A DNA stretch of 64,000 nt. Source: Mycoplasmopsis citelli (GTDB taxonomy: Bacteria > Bacillota_I > Bacilli_A > Mycoplasmatales > Metamycoplasmataceae). Under the pieces are notes generated by a model. That model worked only from the letters and a program-made list of their open reading frames with translations. It was not told the DNA's origin and made no database searches. Where the stretch lies: positions 62,001 through 126,000 of the forward strand of contig NZ_LR215036.1 in assembly GCF_900660645.1 (NCBI RefSeq), read 5' to 3'. This document shows, one piece after another, positions 13,833 through 24,924 of this stretch. How positions within the stretch are numbered: position 1 is the stretch's first letter; each line of letters starts with the position of its first letter. A program made the position numbers and the translations under genes.

Positions 13833-15191
13833 ATGAAACGTTTACAATGTTTATATAAACCAACAAATAATAGAGAATACCCTTGAGCATTAAAACACCC
13901 TAAAGTATCACAACCACTTGCACTTTTTAAAACTCGTAAAGATGCAATGAATTGATTTTTAGCTAAAGAATTGGAATGTGCTACTTGATTCCAAACTGAA
14001 GAAAAAATTTGAGGTGGACTTGTTTTAGCAGAAAAAGTAGGAAATGATTTTGAATATGAGCTTAATGTAGATAAATTTGACGGTGGATTAGATTATGAAA
14101 AAACCGCTGATGAATTAAATATTTTTACAACATCAGGTCTTAGAGATAAACGAACTGCTGTTGCTCAACTTAGATATTTAACTGATTTTAAACCAGTTTA
14201 TAAAGATATGGAAAACATTGAACCCTACTTTCCTAAAGATGATGATTTTGTAGCTCCTAAAAAATCTAAAAAAGACTTAGAAATTGAATCATTACGTAAA
14301 CAAATTGAAGAATTATTACTTGAAATTTCAAGAAAAAGCGATAGATATTCACACGAAATTGAAGCATTGATGCTTAGATTAAACGATGAAAAATCAGATA
14401 AATCACAATTACTTAGAGAAATCCAAGATTTAAAACAACGTAGTGAAACTGTCGAAACTCCAGTAGTTGAAACAGAAAAAGTTGTGGTTAAAGAAATCAT
14501 TAAAGAAGTCCCTGTTGAAGTTGAAAAAATCATTTACAAAGAAGCTCAATGCGATGGAATGCAAAAAACTGTTAGATTTGCACACATTGAAACCCTTGAA
14601 TTAAGAAGACAAGTTGAAGTTTTGGCTCTATATGCTCACAAATTACAATTAATTAATGATCAAATTAAAGAAGTACAACAAATTTCTGAGCATGAATTTT
14701 ACGAAATTAAAGCTAACTATGTTCCTGTCATTACATACGCTCTAGATTTAGAAGAAAAATTAATTGACCAATCAAGAAACACTAAATTAATGTTTAAAAT
14801 TGCTTCTGAAATCATTAATAAAGAAATTGATGTTTTACTTGCAAACCTTAAACCAAATAAAGATGTTGAATATTCTTTAGAAAACGCAATTTATGTTCAT
14901 GATTTTGATGAAAAAACAACTCTTACTTTACAACAATCACTTTCATTTGTTGAATTTAAAGATATGCAAGTTGCCTTTGTTTCAAAAGAAGATTATAAAC
15001 ATGCAGTACTTGTGCATGAAAGTTATGAACATGATAAATGACTTGTACTTTTAGAAACCTTTAAAGAAGGTAAAAAAGGACCTGGAGCTCAAGTAAGATC
15101 AATTAACAAATTTGGTCTTGCTTTAATGGTTTTAGGATACGTTTCATTATTTGTTATCTTACTTATTCTTGCACTTGTGGCATCACAATAA
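13833..15191 (+). CDS. Coiled-coil protein with a C-terminal membrane anchor, 452 aa
   Basis: The start ATG has AAGGAG nine bases upstream. Residues 1-125 are a compact, Trp-rich region (several TGA-coded) without known motif. Residues ~130-260 form a long charged coiled coil, interrupted by a Val/Glu/Lys run (VVVKEIIKEVPVEVEKII). Residues ~265-420 are mostly helical. The final ~25 residues are strongly hydrophobic (VLGYVSLFVILLILALVA), with only three residues after, so the protein looks tail-anchored with its bulk in the cytoplasm. There is no signal peptide. This architecture would suit a membrane-tethered scaffold or cytoskeletal element, which is inference only. An IS element lies 21 bases after the stop. 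Confidence 0.8.
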
Positions 15192-15242
15192 TATCCAAAA
15201 AACACCAAATTTTGATATGAACCCCAAAAGTTAGACAAAAAA

Positions 15243-16145
15243 TTATTGAAGGAACTTAGTTCTGTATTGGACAGGGCTAAGTCCTTTTAATCTAACTTTA
15301 ATTCTTTTGTTATTGTAGTAATCAATGTAATTGATAATAGCTTTTTCTAATTGTTCAAGCGATTTAAAAGTATGTTCCTTGCCATAAAACATTTCTGTTT
15401 TTAAAACTCCAAAAAATGATTCCATCATCCCATTATCTGGACTATTACCTTTTCGGGACATTGAAGCTTTTATCTCTTTAGAATTTAAAAATTTGTGATA
15501 ACTATTATGTTGATATTGTCAACCTTGATCACTGTGTAAAATTGTTCCACTATATTTAGCTTTTGTGAAAGCCTTTTTAAGCATTTTTTCAACTTGCAAT
15601 AAATTTGGGGAGCGAGATATAGTAAAACTGATAATTTCGCTATTATAACCATCTAAAATAGCTGACAAATAAAGTTTTTGAGAATGACTAGGTAAAGCAA
15701 ATTCAGTAATGTCAGTGTAACATTTTTGCAATGGTTTTTTAGAATAAAAATCTCGATTAATAAGGTTTGGAGCTTTTTTGCCCACTTCGCCTTTGTATGA
15801 TTTATATTTTTTACGCTTACGATTTCCGCCAATTAAATTTAGCAAATTCATAAGTCTTTTTACTTTTTTATGATTTACCAAATATCCACGATTTTTGAGT
15901 TCTAAAGTAATACGACGATATCCATAACTGCCTCTATGTTCATTATATATAGATATAATTTCGTCTTTAAAATTTTTATTTTTATCAGCTGAATTGATTT
16001 TTTTAAGATGATAATAATAAGTTGAACGTGATAGTTGAGCAATTTTTAATAAAATTTTTAATGAGAATCCTTCGTCGACCATTTCTTTAACTTTTTGGCT
16101 TTTATATTCTGTAAGTCTTTTTGATCCAACGGGATCCCTTTTAAC
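15243..16145 (-). CDS. IS3-family transposase, orfB part (made by -1 frameshift)
   Basis: This frame is entered from orfA by a -1 shift at 16151-16145. A separate ATG exists at 16082. It carries the HTH_21-like region (HRGSYGYRRITLEL) and the rve catalytic domain with the expected DDE residues: Asp in YTDITEF, Asp in HSDQG, and Glu in NGMMESFFG, then a normal C-terminus ending SPVQYRTKFLQ. The calculated OrfAB fusion is 450 residues, normal for IS150-type elements. A TGA-coded Trp follows the second Asp (15519-15521). All catalytic residues are present and no disabling stop is seen, so the element may still be active. Confidence 0.92.
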
Positions 16146-16594
16146 TTTTTTAGGAAAATCACCTCAGTTCTAAGATATTCGTTCTCTTTTTCAAGTCGTT
16201 CAAGTGGTGTTAATTTTTCTCAAGTTTTCTTTGGTTTACGTCCCATTTTTGATGGCCTTCCTTTTTTCTTTTCAACAATAGTATACCCATTTTTCTTGTA
16301 TTGAATAATTCAATTTGAAAGAATCCCTCAATTAGGTAATCCACATTGAAGTGAAATTTCTCTTGTAGAATGTCCTCTAAGAAGAACTTGATTAATCATT
16401 TCTAATTTTAGTTGTGGAGAATAATATTGATTTTTAGTCTTTTTAACAATTTCAATCCCGTGAAGATTTATCAGTGCGACAATATAATTTATAATTGCAC
16501 GATTTACTCTAAATTTTATTGTTAAAGATTTTTCAGTAAATTCTTTTTTACGTAATTGATATATTTTGATTTTGTCTTCGTAACTTAATTTCAT
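16058..16594 (-). CDS. IS3-family orfA, DNA-binding part, 178 aa
   Basis: The ATG at 16594 lies just inside the element's 5' end. The protein has a helix-turn-helix (RGHSTREISLQCGLPNW, where the last W is TGA), a basic linker, and a C-terminal leucine-zipper-like helix (PLERLEKENEYLRTEV), the usual OrfA layout. It ends at a TAA at 16058 unless the ribosome shifts at the A6G site, in which case it becomes the N-terminus of the full transposase. Confidence 0.9.
16145..16151 (-). other. Programmed -1 frameshift heptamer A AAA AAG
   Basis: On the minus strand the orfA codons read CTA AAA AAG, exactly the phase needed for a -1 slip. The shifted frame (GTT AAA AGG ...) is open through to the orfB start and beyond. 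A6G slip sites are standard in IS3-family elements. Confidence 0.9.
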
Positions 16595-16701
16595 AAAAAT
16601 GAACCCCTTAATTTTGGATTTTATTGTCCAACTTTAGGGGTTCATATCATTTTAAGGTGTTTTTTGTTCCTTTTTAGCCACTGTATTTTTACTAAAAATG
16701 G

Positions 16702-16707
16702 TAAAAT
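16702..16707 (+). promoter_or_regulatory. -10-like TAAAAT just before glyQS
   Basis: TAAAAT ends 7 bases before the ATG at 16715, and no Shine-Dalgarno site is present. This again suggests a leaderless start, for the glyQS-dnaG-rpoD unit. The IS ends 53 bases upstream, close to the -35 region. Confidence 0.4.
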
Positions 16708-16714
16708 ATAAGTT

Positions 16715-18067
16715 ATGCTTAAAGACAAGATGCAAGATTTGGTAAACCACCTAAAAACCACCGGTTTTGTATATCAAGGAAGTGAGATTTACGGAGGTTT
16801 AGCAAATACCTGAGATTATGGACCAATTGGATCTTTACTTAAGGATAATTTAGCAAAACTTTGAAAGCAAGAATTTATTTTCAAAGAGCCAAATAACTTT
16901 TTAATTGATAGTAAGATTTTAATGAATCCTCAAGTATGAGTTACATCTGGACATGTTTCAAATTTTAGTGACCCATTAATTGAAAATAAACAAAACGGAA
17001 AACGTTACCGTGCTGATAAGTTAATTAGCGAAATTAATCCTAATTTAGTTCCTGAAAAAATGACTTTTGAGCAAATGGAACAATTTTTGCAAGAAAATTT
17101 GCCCACATATGAAGGATCTTTAGCGACTTGATCAGAAATTCGTCAGTTTAACTTAATGTTTGAAACTTCTCAAGGTGTTATTGCGAATTCCAAAGCAAAA
17201 GTATATCTACGCCCAGAAACAGCTCAAGGAATTTTTGTGAATTTTAAAAATGTTCAACGAAGCATGCGAGCAAAGCTTCCCTTTGGAATTGGACAAGTTG
17301 GGAAAAGCTTTCGTAATGAAGTAACTCCAGGAAATTTTATTTTTCGTACTCGCGAATTTGAGCAAATGGAGCTAGAATTTTTTACTCATCCTGAACAAGC
17401 AACTCAGTGATTTAATTATTATGTTCAAAAAGCTTATGATTTTGTGAAATTATTAGGAATTAAGGAAACTTCGGTTCGAATTCGCCCACATGAAAGCGAA
17501 GAATTGGCTCATTATTCAAGTGCTACTAGTGATATTGAGTTTAATTTTCCTTTTGGTTGAGGTGAATTGCTCGGGGTTGCAAATAGAGGTGATTTTGATT
17601 TAAAATCGCATATGCAAGCTAGTGGAGAATCGCTTGAATATTTAGATCCACAAAGCAATTTAAAAATTATTCCTTATGTAATTGAACCTTCAATTGGACT
17701 TGATCGTTTAATGCTTGCAGTTTTAAGTGATGCTTATGAAGTTGAACAACTTGAAAATGATTCTCGAGTTGTTTTAAAATTAAATAAGCAAATTGCACCC
17801 TATCAAGTTGCAGTTTTACCTTTGGTTAAAAAACTTGATCAAGAAGCAAAAAATATTTATCAACAATTAATTAGCTGAGGTATTTCAACAACTTATGATG
17901 AAAGTGGTTCAATTGGAAAAAGATACCGTCGACAAGATGCTATTGGAACATATTGATGCTTAACTGTTGATTATGAGACTTTAAATGATCAAATGATCAC
18001 TCTTAGAAACCGTGATACAATGGAGCAAATTAGAGTTTTAATTACTCAATTAAAAGATTATTTATAA
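16715..18067 (+). CDS. glyQS: Glycyl-tRNA synthetase (class II dimeric type), 450 aa
   Basis: It charges tRNA-Gly with glycine in the cytosol. The sequence carries GlyRS signatures: [20 protein letters not shown] at the N-terminus, the substrate loop near NPQVWVTSGHV, the class II motif 2 area ([21 protein letters not shown], residues ~205-225), motif 3 near [12 protein letters not shown], and a C-terminal anticodon-binding domain. The length is right for the single-chain homodimer type found in Gram-positives. Many Trp are TGA, so the frame must be read with code 4. It starts the operon glyQS-dnaG-rpoD-nif3, with an 18-base gap before dnaG. Confidence 0.95.
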
Positions 18068-18085
18068 ACAAACGGAGGTCTAATA

Positions 18086-19990
18086 ATGAAAAACATTTCA
18101 AGTGATACTATCGATTTAATTATTAGATCTTCAAATATTGTTAATGTTATTTCCCAATTTATTCCCTTAACTAAAAAAGGAAATAACTACGTTGGAGTTT
18201 GTCCTTTTCATGCTGATACTTCTCCAAGTTTAACTGTTTCAGAGAGTAAAAATATTTATAAGTGCTTTTCTTGTGGACACTCAGGAAATGTAATTCATTT
18301 TGTTAAAGAGTTTAAAAAAATTCCATATATGCAAGCACTAGAATTTCTTGCTCATGAAGCTAATTTACCGATTAACTTTGAGCAGTTTAAAAAAGTTGAG
18401 CAAGTATCCAGAGATCCACAAAAACAAAAAATTTATGATCTTCTTGATATTGCCAATTCCTTTTTTAAGCTCAATGTTACAAATGAATTAGCCCAAAAAT
18501 TTTTAGATTTACGTAAAATTAATCATTCTGAGATTATCCAAAAATTTGATTTAGGTTTTGCTCCGCTCACAAATTACGCAGAGATTTTAAAAACTAATAA
18601 TTTATATTCGGATTTAGATTTAAATAAAGTAGGATTAATTAATGATGATTTAAATTTAATTTTTAAAAATCGAGTCACTTTTGGAATTAAAAATCAATAT
18701 GGAGAAATTGTTGGCTTTAGTGGTCGATCATTAAATAATGATAAAAATTATGCTAAGTATTTAAATTCTCCTGAATCACAACTTTTTAAAAAGTCTCAAA
18801 TTCTTTATAATTTTCACAATGCTAAAGAAACTGCTTTAGAAAAAAGACAAGTCATTATTGTTGAAGGATTTATGGATGTTATTGCATTAGATCAAGCTGG
18901 TGCTCATAATACAATTGCTTTAATGGGAACTGCTTTAACCAAAGATCATTTACGTTTATTAAAAGATTTAAAAATTATTTTGTTTTTAGATAATGATAAT
19001 GCTGGACAAAGTGCAACATATAAATCACTTTTAAAACTAATTGAAAATCGCTTTGATGTTGAAGTAGTAATAAATGATTTTAACAAAGATCCTGATGAAA
19101 TTTTCCATGCTCACGGAAAAGAAGTTTTATTAGATATCCTTGAAAATTCAAGAAAAAAAGGGGAACATATCGTTTATGAAAACCTTAAAAAACAATACCG
19201 TATTAGCGAAATTAGTTTTGATGTAAATTCAGTAAATTTTGACTTATTTAAACAAAATTTAACAACACTATTTGCCCGTTCATCAGCAAACACTCAAAAA
19301 ATTATTCAAGAACGTTTTAAAAAAGAATTTAATATCCAAATTCCTTTATATAATAATGATTCATTTATCCAAAATACAAATATTCAAGATCATGTTAATA
19401 TTAAAGAACCTAAAAAAAATTCTTTTTCCCTTGAAAAATCAATAATATATGGAAATGTTAAAATGGAAGTATTGCTTGCATGTTTAGTTAATTATCACTT
19501 GCGTGATTTAATTAATCATGATGTGAATTTATATAATCAAAGACAAATTAATAAAGTTTTAAATAAGTTTTCAATTTTTGCTAATTTTATGTATTTTCAA
19601 AATGATAATGAACCAAATTTAGAACAAACTTTTAAAGAAATTTTAGCTTTGAATTTAAATTATCAACTAAATGATGTTTCAAATCAAGAAGATATTAAAG
19701 AGCAGTTTATAAATAAAATAAAAGAGCAAATTGTCTTTTTTTATCGAAATTTAAATCCTGAAGAAGTTACTAAAGAGATAAAAGAATATTTAAATACCCA
19801 TCAAGAATCAATTAATTCAATTTCCCCTGAAACATTTTCGCATAATTTTTATGTAAAAATGTTAACTAAAAAATTAGAACTAAAGCTTTCTAAAGAGTTA
19901 ACTAACTTAGTCAAAAGAAATAGTAATAACGGAAACGTACCTGCTTTTATTTTAGATTTTCTAACTAAAATAAAAGCGTCCCAAAAATAA
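18086..19990 (+). CDS. dnaG: DNA primase, 634 aa
   Basis: It makes RNA primers at the replication fork with DnaB helicase. A CHC2 zinc finger is visible (Cys39, His42, Cys60, Cys63 in CPFH...CFSCG). The TOPRIM core follows, with the metal-binding Glu in VIIVEGFMDVIAL (~residue 260) and Asp residues in LFLDNDNAGQS (~305) and DPDEIF. The C-terminal third is the helicase-binding region and is poorly conserved. A GGAGGT site lies 7 bases before the ATG. It lies between glyQS and rpoD; the dnaG-rpoD order matches the classical macromolecular-synthesis operon. Confidence 0.97.
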   Translation: MKNISSDTIDLIIRSSNIVNVISQFIPLTKKGNNYVGVCPFHADTSPSLTVSESKNIYKCFSCGHSGNVIHFVKEFKKIPYMQALEFLAHEANLPINFEQFKKVEQVSRDPQKQKIYDLLDIANSFFKLNVTNELAQKFLDLRKINHSEIIQKFDLGFAPLTNYAEILKTNNLYSDLDLNKVGLINDDLNLIFKNRVTFGIKNQYGEIVGFSGRSLNNDKNYAKYLNSPESQLFKKSQILYNFHNAKETALEKRQVIIVEGFMDVIALDQAGAHNTIALMGTALTKDHLRLLKDLKIILFLDNDNAGQSATYKSLLKLIENRFDVEVVINDFNKDPDEIFHAHGKEVLLDILENSRKKGEHIVYENLKKQYRISEISFDVNSVNFDLFKQNLTTLFARSSANTQKIIQERFKKEFNIQIPLYNNDSFIQNTNIQDHVNIKEPKKNSFSLEKSIIYGNVKMEVLLACLVNYHLRDLINHDVNLYNQRQINKVLNKFSIFANFMYFQNDNEPNLEQTFKEILALNLNYQLNDVSNQEDIKEQFINKIKEQIVFFYRNLNPEEVTKEIKEYLNTHQESINSISPETFSHNFYVKMLTKKLELKLSKELTNLVKRNSNNGNVPAFILDFLTKIKASQK

Positions 19991-20001
19991 TCTGGAGTAT
20001 T

Positions 20002-21522
20002 ATGGAAAAATTTAAAACAGTATTAAAAGCATTAGATAATGAACTTAAAAACAAAAAAAAGAAAAACTTCACTCAAGAAGAAGTTTTTGATTTTTTGCTT
20101 AAAAAGAATATTTTCATTGATGAAGATAGCTCAGATGAACTATTTGATTTATTAAGAGAGAAGAAATACATTAAAGATCAAGTAGATTTTGGAGATGAAG
20201 ATTTTGCCTCTTTAAATGATATTAAAGCAGAAATTAAAAGCGATAAAACCCCTAAAAAACAAACAAAAAAGTCAACTAAGAAAAAAACAAAATCAAAAAA
20301 ATCAGATTTACCATTTGAAGGAATTGATGATTTAGATGACAAAATTGATTTTGATAGTGACATTCTTGATGATGATGAAGATTTTGATGGAATTTTAGAT
20401 GATGAAGAGTTTTTAGATTTAGAAAATTTAGATGATGATTTTGGTTCTTCTGATGACATTCTTGATGATGAAGAAGATGATGATGAACTTGAAAACGAAG
20501 ATCTTGACAATGATTATGATGCTGATAATATTGATGATGAAGAAATTGATTTAAGTAGCTTAAGTTTAAGTGATTTTGATGCTGAAATTGATTTTAATGA
20601 AGATGATTTATCCAAAAAACGCAAATCACTTCATAATAAATTAACAGAAACTAATGATATTGTCAAATGATACATGCGTTGAATTGGAAAATATGGAGAA
20701 CTTTTAACTCCTGAAGAAGAAAAACGCTTAGCTAATTTAATTGAAAAAGGCGGATTTAGAGGAAAAAAAGCACGTGATAAACTTATTCAAAGCAACTTGC
20801 GTTTAGTTATTAATAATGCTAAAAAGTACAAAAATCGTGGCCTTTCGTTTATTGATTTAATTTCTGAAGGAAATGCAGGAATTTTAAAAGCAGTTCAAAA
20901 ATATAACGTTCATAAAGGATTTAAGTTTTCTACATACGCAACTTGATGAATTCGTCAAGCAATTACTCGAGCTGTAGCTGATCAGGCCCGTACCATCAGA
21001 ATTCCAGTACACATGGTCGAAACTATTAACAAAATCTCTAAAATTGAACGTGAATTACAACAAGAATTAGGGACTGAACCTAGTGATGAACAAATTGCAC
21101 AAAAATTTGGTCAAGGATATACTCCAGATAAAGTTCGTTATATTCGTAAAATTAATATTGATCCAATTTCACTTGATAAACAAGTAGGAAAAGAAAATGA
21201 TTCAAGTTTTAGCGACTTTGTTAAAGATGAAAATGTTGTTAATCCAATTGATTATGTAGCTCAAGAAGAGCTTGCTGAAGTGTTGCAACAAATTATTGAC
21301 GAAACTTTAGAATTTGACGAAAAAGAACTCATTTGTAAACGCTATGGAGTTGGAAAAACACCAAGTGGGAAAAGCTATCGAATTCATTCTTTAGAAGAAT
21401 TAGCTAGAGAACGCAATGGAGTTTCAAAAGAAAGAATTCGTCAAATTGAAAATAAAATCTTACGAAAAATTAAATCAAACTCAAAACACGGGAAAAATCT
21501 TAAAGATTTCCTCAAAAACTAG
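20002..21522 (+). CDS. rpoD: Primary sigma factor RpoD (sigma-A), 506 aa
   Basis: It directs RNA polymerase to vegetative promoters. Regions 1.2-4 are intact: [17 protein letters not shown] and [15 protein letters not shown] (region 2, with TGA-coded Trp) and [21 protein letters not shown] (region 4.2 HTH). The N-terminal ~200 residues are unusual: a Lys-rich block (~80-100) followed by a very acidic Asp/Glu block (~105-205), which would mimic DNA and could act like region 1.1. Mollicute RpoD proteins often carry such extensions. The start has a GGAG site and lies 11 bases after dnaG. Confidence 0.96.
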
Positions 21523-21526
21523 AAAA

Positions 21527-22306
21527 ATGAAAATTAAAGATTTTATTAACTATTTAAACTCAAAGTATCCTAATTCAAATAAAGAGGAATGAGATCCAAG
21601 CGGTTTTTCGGTTAAATTTAATCAAGCAACTAAATTAAAGGGAGTGATTTTAGCTTTAGATTTAACAAATAAAGTTTTACAAAAAGCAATTGAAACTAGT
21701 AGCAATTTAATTATTACTCACCATCCATTTTTATTTGAAAAAACTAAAGAACTTGAAGCAATTAAGGCTCCTTATAAAATCTCAATACTTAAGCAACTCA
21801 AAAAACACAAAATTTTTGTTTACTCAATACATACTAATTATGATTGTGATTTATATGGAACTTCTTATCAAATTCTCAGATATTTAGGGTTAGAAAATTA
21901 CTTTGAATATGGCTCACAAACTTATAGTGCTAGTGCTAGTGTTAAAATTTCTTTTCAAGAGCTAGTTAATCAAATTACCACAAAATTGAAACTAAGTCAT
22001 TTTCGAACAAATTTTGACAAAGAAAGTTTTCACAAACCCTTGAGTAGAGTTGCTTTTTTAAGTGGAAGTGGTTATATTGGAACAATTAATGAACTGCATT
22101 TTAAAGGGTATGATTTAATTATTAGCAGTGATTTTAAATGAAGCGATTGAATTAATTTTAAGGAAATTAATGCAAAAGTTCTTGAAATTCCACATCTAGA
22201 TGAACAAGTTTTTGCTTGACATTTAAAGGAAATACTTAGCAAGGAATTTCCTCGCCTTCAAGTTGCTTTTGTTGAATTAAAAACCCCTTTTTATAATCTT
22301 AAATAA
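21527..22306 (+). CDS. NIF3-like (GTP cyclohydrolase 1 type 2 family) protein, 259 aa
   Basis: The family forms metal-binding toroids of uncertain function. The metal ligand motifs are recognisable: ITHHPFLF (~residue 65) and SIHTNYDC (~100), and the C-terminal part has the expected HLDEQVFAW segment. The N-terminal EEWDPSGF corresponds to the ExWDNxGL motif of the family. It starts 4 bases after the rpoD stop and ends at a terminator, so it is the last gene of the glyQS operon. The rpoD-nif3 neighbourhood also occurs in Firmicutes (yqfO). Confidence 0.88.
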
Positions 22307-22330
22307 CAATTTTTCCAATTGTTATTTTTT
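22302..22330 (+). terminator. Terminator of the glyQS-dnaG-rpoD-nif3 operon
   Basis: AATAACAATT pairs with AATTGTTATT around TTTCC and runs into T. It overlaps the nif3 stop codon. Confidence 0.8.
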
Positions 22331-22396
22331 ATTTTGGTAAAAAACTTGAAAAATTTAATTTTTTGTTTATAATACGCCTTTATAGTTTTTTTCTTC

Positions 22397-22405
22397 TGCT
22401 ATAAT
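22397..22405 (+). promoter_or_regulatory. Extended -10 promoter of the phosphoketolase gene
   Basis: TGCTATAAT fits the extended -10 consensus TGnTATAAT. It lies 50 bases before the ATG, leaving room for a leader with the AAAGAAAGG ribosome-binding site. Confidence 0.6.
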
Positions 22406-22455
22406 TTAAATATATTTTAAATATTTATACCCAAAAATAAAAAAAGAAAGGTTCT

Positions 22456-24837
22456 ATGAGCAGAAGATTTTACAATAAAAAAAGATATTTACATAAAGTT
22501 CATGCTTGATGAAGAGCTGCTAATTACTTAAGCTTAGGTCAAATGTACTTAAAAAATAATCCCCTTCTCATTGACGAATTAAAAGCTGAAGATCTTAAGT
22601 TATACCCAATTGGACACTGAGGAACAATTCCAGGACAAAACTTAATTTATGCACATTTAAATCGTTTAATTAATAAATATGATTTAGAGATGTTTTACAT
22701 TGAAGGTCCAGGACATGGTGGACAGGTGATGATTTCAAATTCATATTTGGATGGTTCATACACAGAATTATTTCCTGAAATTACCAAAGATTTAAAAGGA
22801 ATGCAAAAATTATTTAAACACTTTAGCTTTCCAGGTGGAACTGCTTCACATGCAGCACCTGAAACTCCAGGTTCAATTCATGAAGGTGGAGAATTAGGAT
22901 ATTCAATTAGCCATGCTGTTGGAGCTATTTTAGATAATCCAAATATTATTGCTGCAACTGTTATAGGAGATGGAGAAGCTGAAACTGGTCCACTTATGGC
23001 TGGATGATATGCTTCAAGTTTCATTAATCCAGTTAATGATGGAGCTGTGTTGCCAATTTTGCACCTTAATGGAGCAAAAATTTCAAATCCAACTATTTTA
23101 GCTCGCAAAAGTAACAAAGAAATTGCTCAACTTCTTGCTGGTTTTGGTTGAGAAGCAATTTTTGTTGAAGGTAATGTCGGAGATGAAGAAAAAATCCATT
23201 CATTAATGGCTTCAAAATTTGATAAAGCCATTGAAAAAATCTTAAAAATCCAAAATAAAGCTCGCAGAGGAAGTGCTGAAAGTGCAACTCGTCCACTTTG
23301 ACCTGCTTTAGTAGTTCGCACTCCAAAAGGATGAACCGCACCAAATAAAATTAATGATTTAACTATTGAAGGAAGTTTTAGAGCTCATCAAGTTCCTTTG
23401 GCTGTTAGTGCTGAAGAACCAAAATATTTACCTATGTTAAAAGAGTGATTGCTCTCATATAAGCCACATGAATTATTTAATGGTGATGGTTCTTTTAAAG
23501 CTGAATTTGCCGAAATTGCCCCTCAAGGAAACAAGAGAATGGCAATGCACCCAATTGCTAATGGTGGAGTTGATCCACAACCTTTAAAATTACCAGATTG
23601 AAGTAAATTTGCTCTTAATTTCAAACCTGGAGAAATTAAAGCTCAAGATATGGTTACTGCAAGTGCTTATTTAGCTGAAGTTATTAGACAAAACCCACAA
23701 AATTTCAGGGTTTTTGGACCAGATGAAACTAAATCAAATCGTTTATATGATGTTTTAAAAGTAACTAATCGCCAATGAATGGAACAAATTGATCCTGAGC
23801 TTGATGAATCGCTTTCTCCTGCTGGAAGAATTCTTGATTCACAACTTTCAGAACATCAAGCTGAAGGAATGCTTGAAGGGTATGTTCTAACTGGGAGACA
23901 TGGATTTTTTGCAAGTTATGAATCATTTTTAAGAGTTGTTGATTCAATGCTTACCCAACACATGAAATGAGTGGCAAAAACTAAAAAAGTTAGCTGAAGA
24001 AAGGATTATCCTTCATTAAACGTAATTGCTACTTCAACAGCATTTCAGCAAGATCATAACGGATACACTCACCAAGATCCTGGTATTTTAGGTCACTTAG
24101 CTGATAAAAAACCTGAATTAATTAGAGAGTATCTTCCGGCTGATTCTAACTCACTTTTAGGAGTGCTTGAACACTCGTTTAAACAAAGGGATGTAATTAA
24201 TTTAATTGTTGCATCAAAACAACCAAGAGAGCAGTGATATTCAATTTCTGAAGTTGAACAAATGCTTAAAAATGGATATAAAGTTATTGATTGAGCTTCC
24301 ACAACTAAAAGAAACGAAGAACCCGACTTAGTGTTTGCAGCTTCAGGAACAGAACCAAATTTAGAAGCTCTTGCTGCTATTTCATATTTACACGAATCAT
24401 TTCCTCAATTAAAAATTCGCTTTGTGTATGTACTTGATTTATTAAAATTAAGACATCCAAGTGTTGATCCACGAGGTCTTTCGGATTCAGAATTTGATTC
24501 AGTCTTTACTAAGGACAAACCAGTTGTTTTTGCTTTCCATGGCTTTGAAGGATTACTTAGAGATATTTTCTTTTTAAGAAAAAATCGAAACTTACATCCA
24601 CACGGGTATAGAGAAAATGGAGATATTACCACTTCATTTGATATTCGTTTAATGTCTGAAATGGATCGCTTCCACATGGCTATTACTGGTGCTAAGGCAG
24701 CTTTAAAATCTCAAGCAGTAAATTTTGTTAGCCGTATGAAAACCAGAATTAACGCACACAAAAGATTTATCGCTGAACATGGAATTGATATGCCAGAAGT
24801 AAGAAATTGAAAATGAGAGGGACTTAATAAAAAATAA
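22456..24837 (+). CDS. xfp: Xylulose-5-P / fructose-6-P phosphoketolase, 793 aa
   Basis: This thiamine-diphosphate enzyme splits xylulose 5-phosphate (and often fructose 6-phosphate) with phosphate into acetyl phosphate plus a sugar phosphate; acetate kinase can then make ATP. Family signatures are clear: [20 protein letters not shown] near the start, the substrate loop in [20 protein letters not shown] (~135-155), the TPP-binding GDGEAETGP (~175), and [16 protein letters not shown] (~535). Length is the family norm. Numerous TGA-coded Trp confirm code 4. It has its own promoter, and a terminator follows; the RpiR-type gene downstream might control it, which is inference. Confidence 0.97.
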
Positions 24838-24844
24838 TACTTTT

Positions 24845-24901
24845 AGTAAGGTTTATTAAACTATAAGCATTTTTTGCTCAAGTTAAAAACCTTACTTTTT
24901 G
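24845..24901 (+). terminator. Terminator after xfp (long-loop hairpin)
   Basis: AGTAAGGTTT (24845-24854) pairs with AAACCTTACT (24887-24896) and is followed by TTTTT. The 32-base loop contains a smaller AGCA/TGCT hairpin. Confidence 0.6.
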
Positions 24902-24924
24902 TATATATTATTTGGGTGATAAAT

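Larger units (their letters stand above)
15213..16649 (-). mobile_element. Intact IS3-family (IS150-like) insertion sequence
   Basis: The element is 1,437 bp, begins TG and ends CA. Its imperfect terminal inverted repeats share TGATATGAACCCC, then A or T, AAAGTT and GACAA. It is flanked on both sides by TTT (15210-15212 and 16650-16652), a likely 3-bp target duplication. It encodes two overlapping minus-strand frames, orfA and orfB, with an A6G frameshift site, and orfB has a complete DDE triad. It lies between the coiled-coil gene and glyQS and interrupts neither. The 5' end carries an internal GGGGTTCAT that repeats the outer 3' end. Confidence 0.93.

Noticed and set aside
20178-20510. Serine-rich 110-codon open frame on the minus strand
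   Set aside because: It is the antisense shadow of the Asp-rich block of rpoD, caused by GAT/GAA codons.
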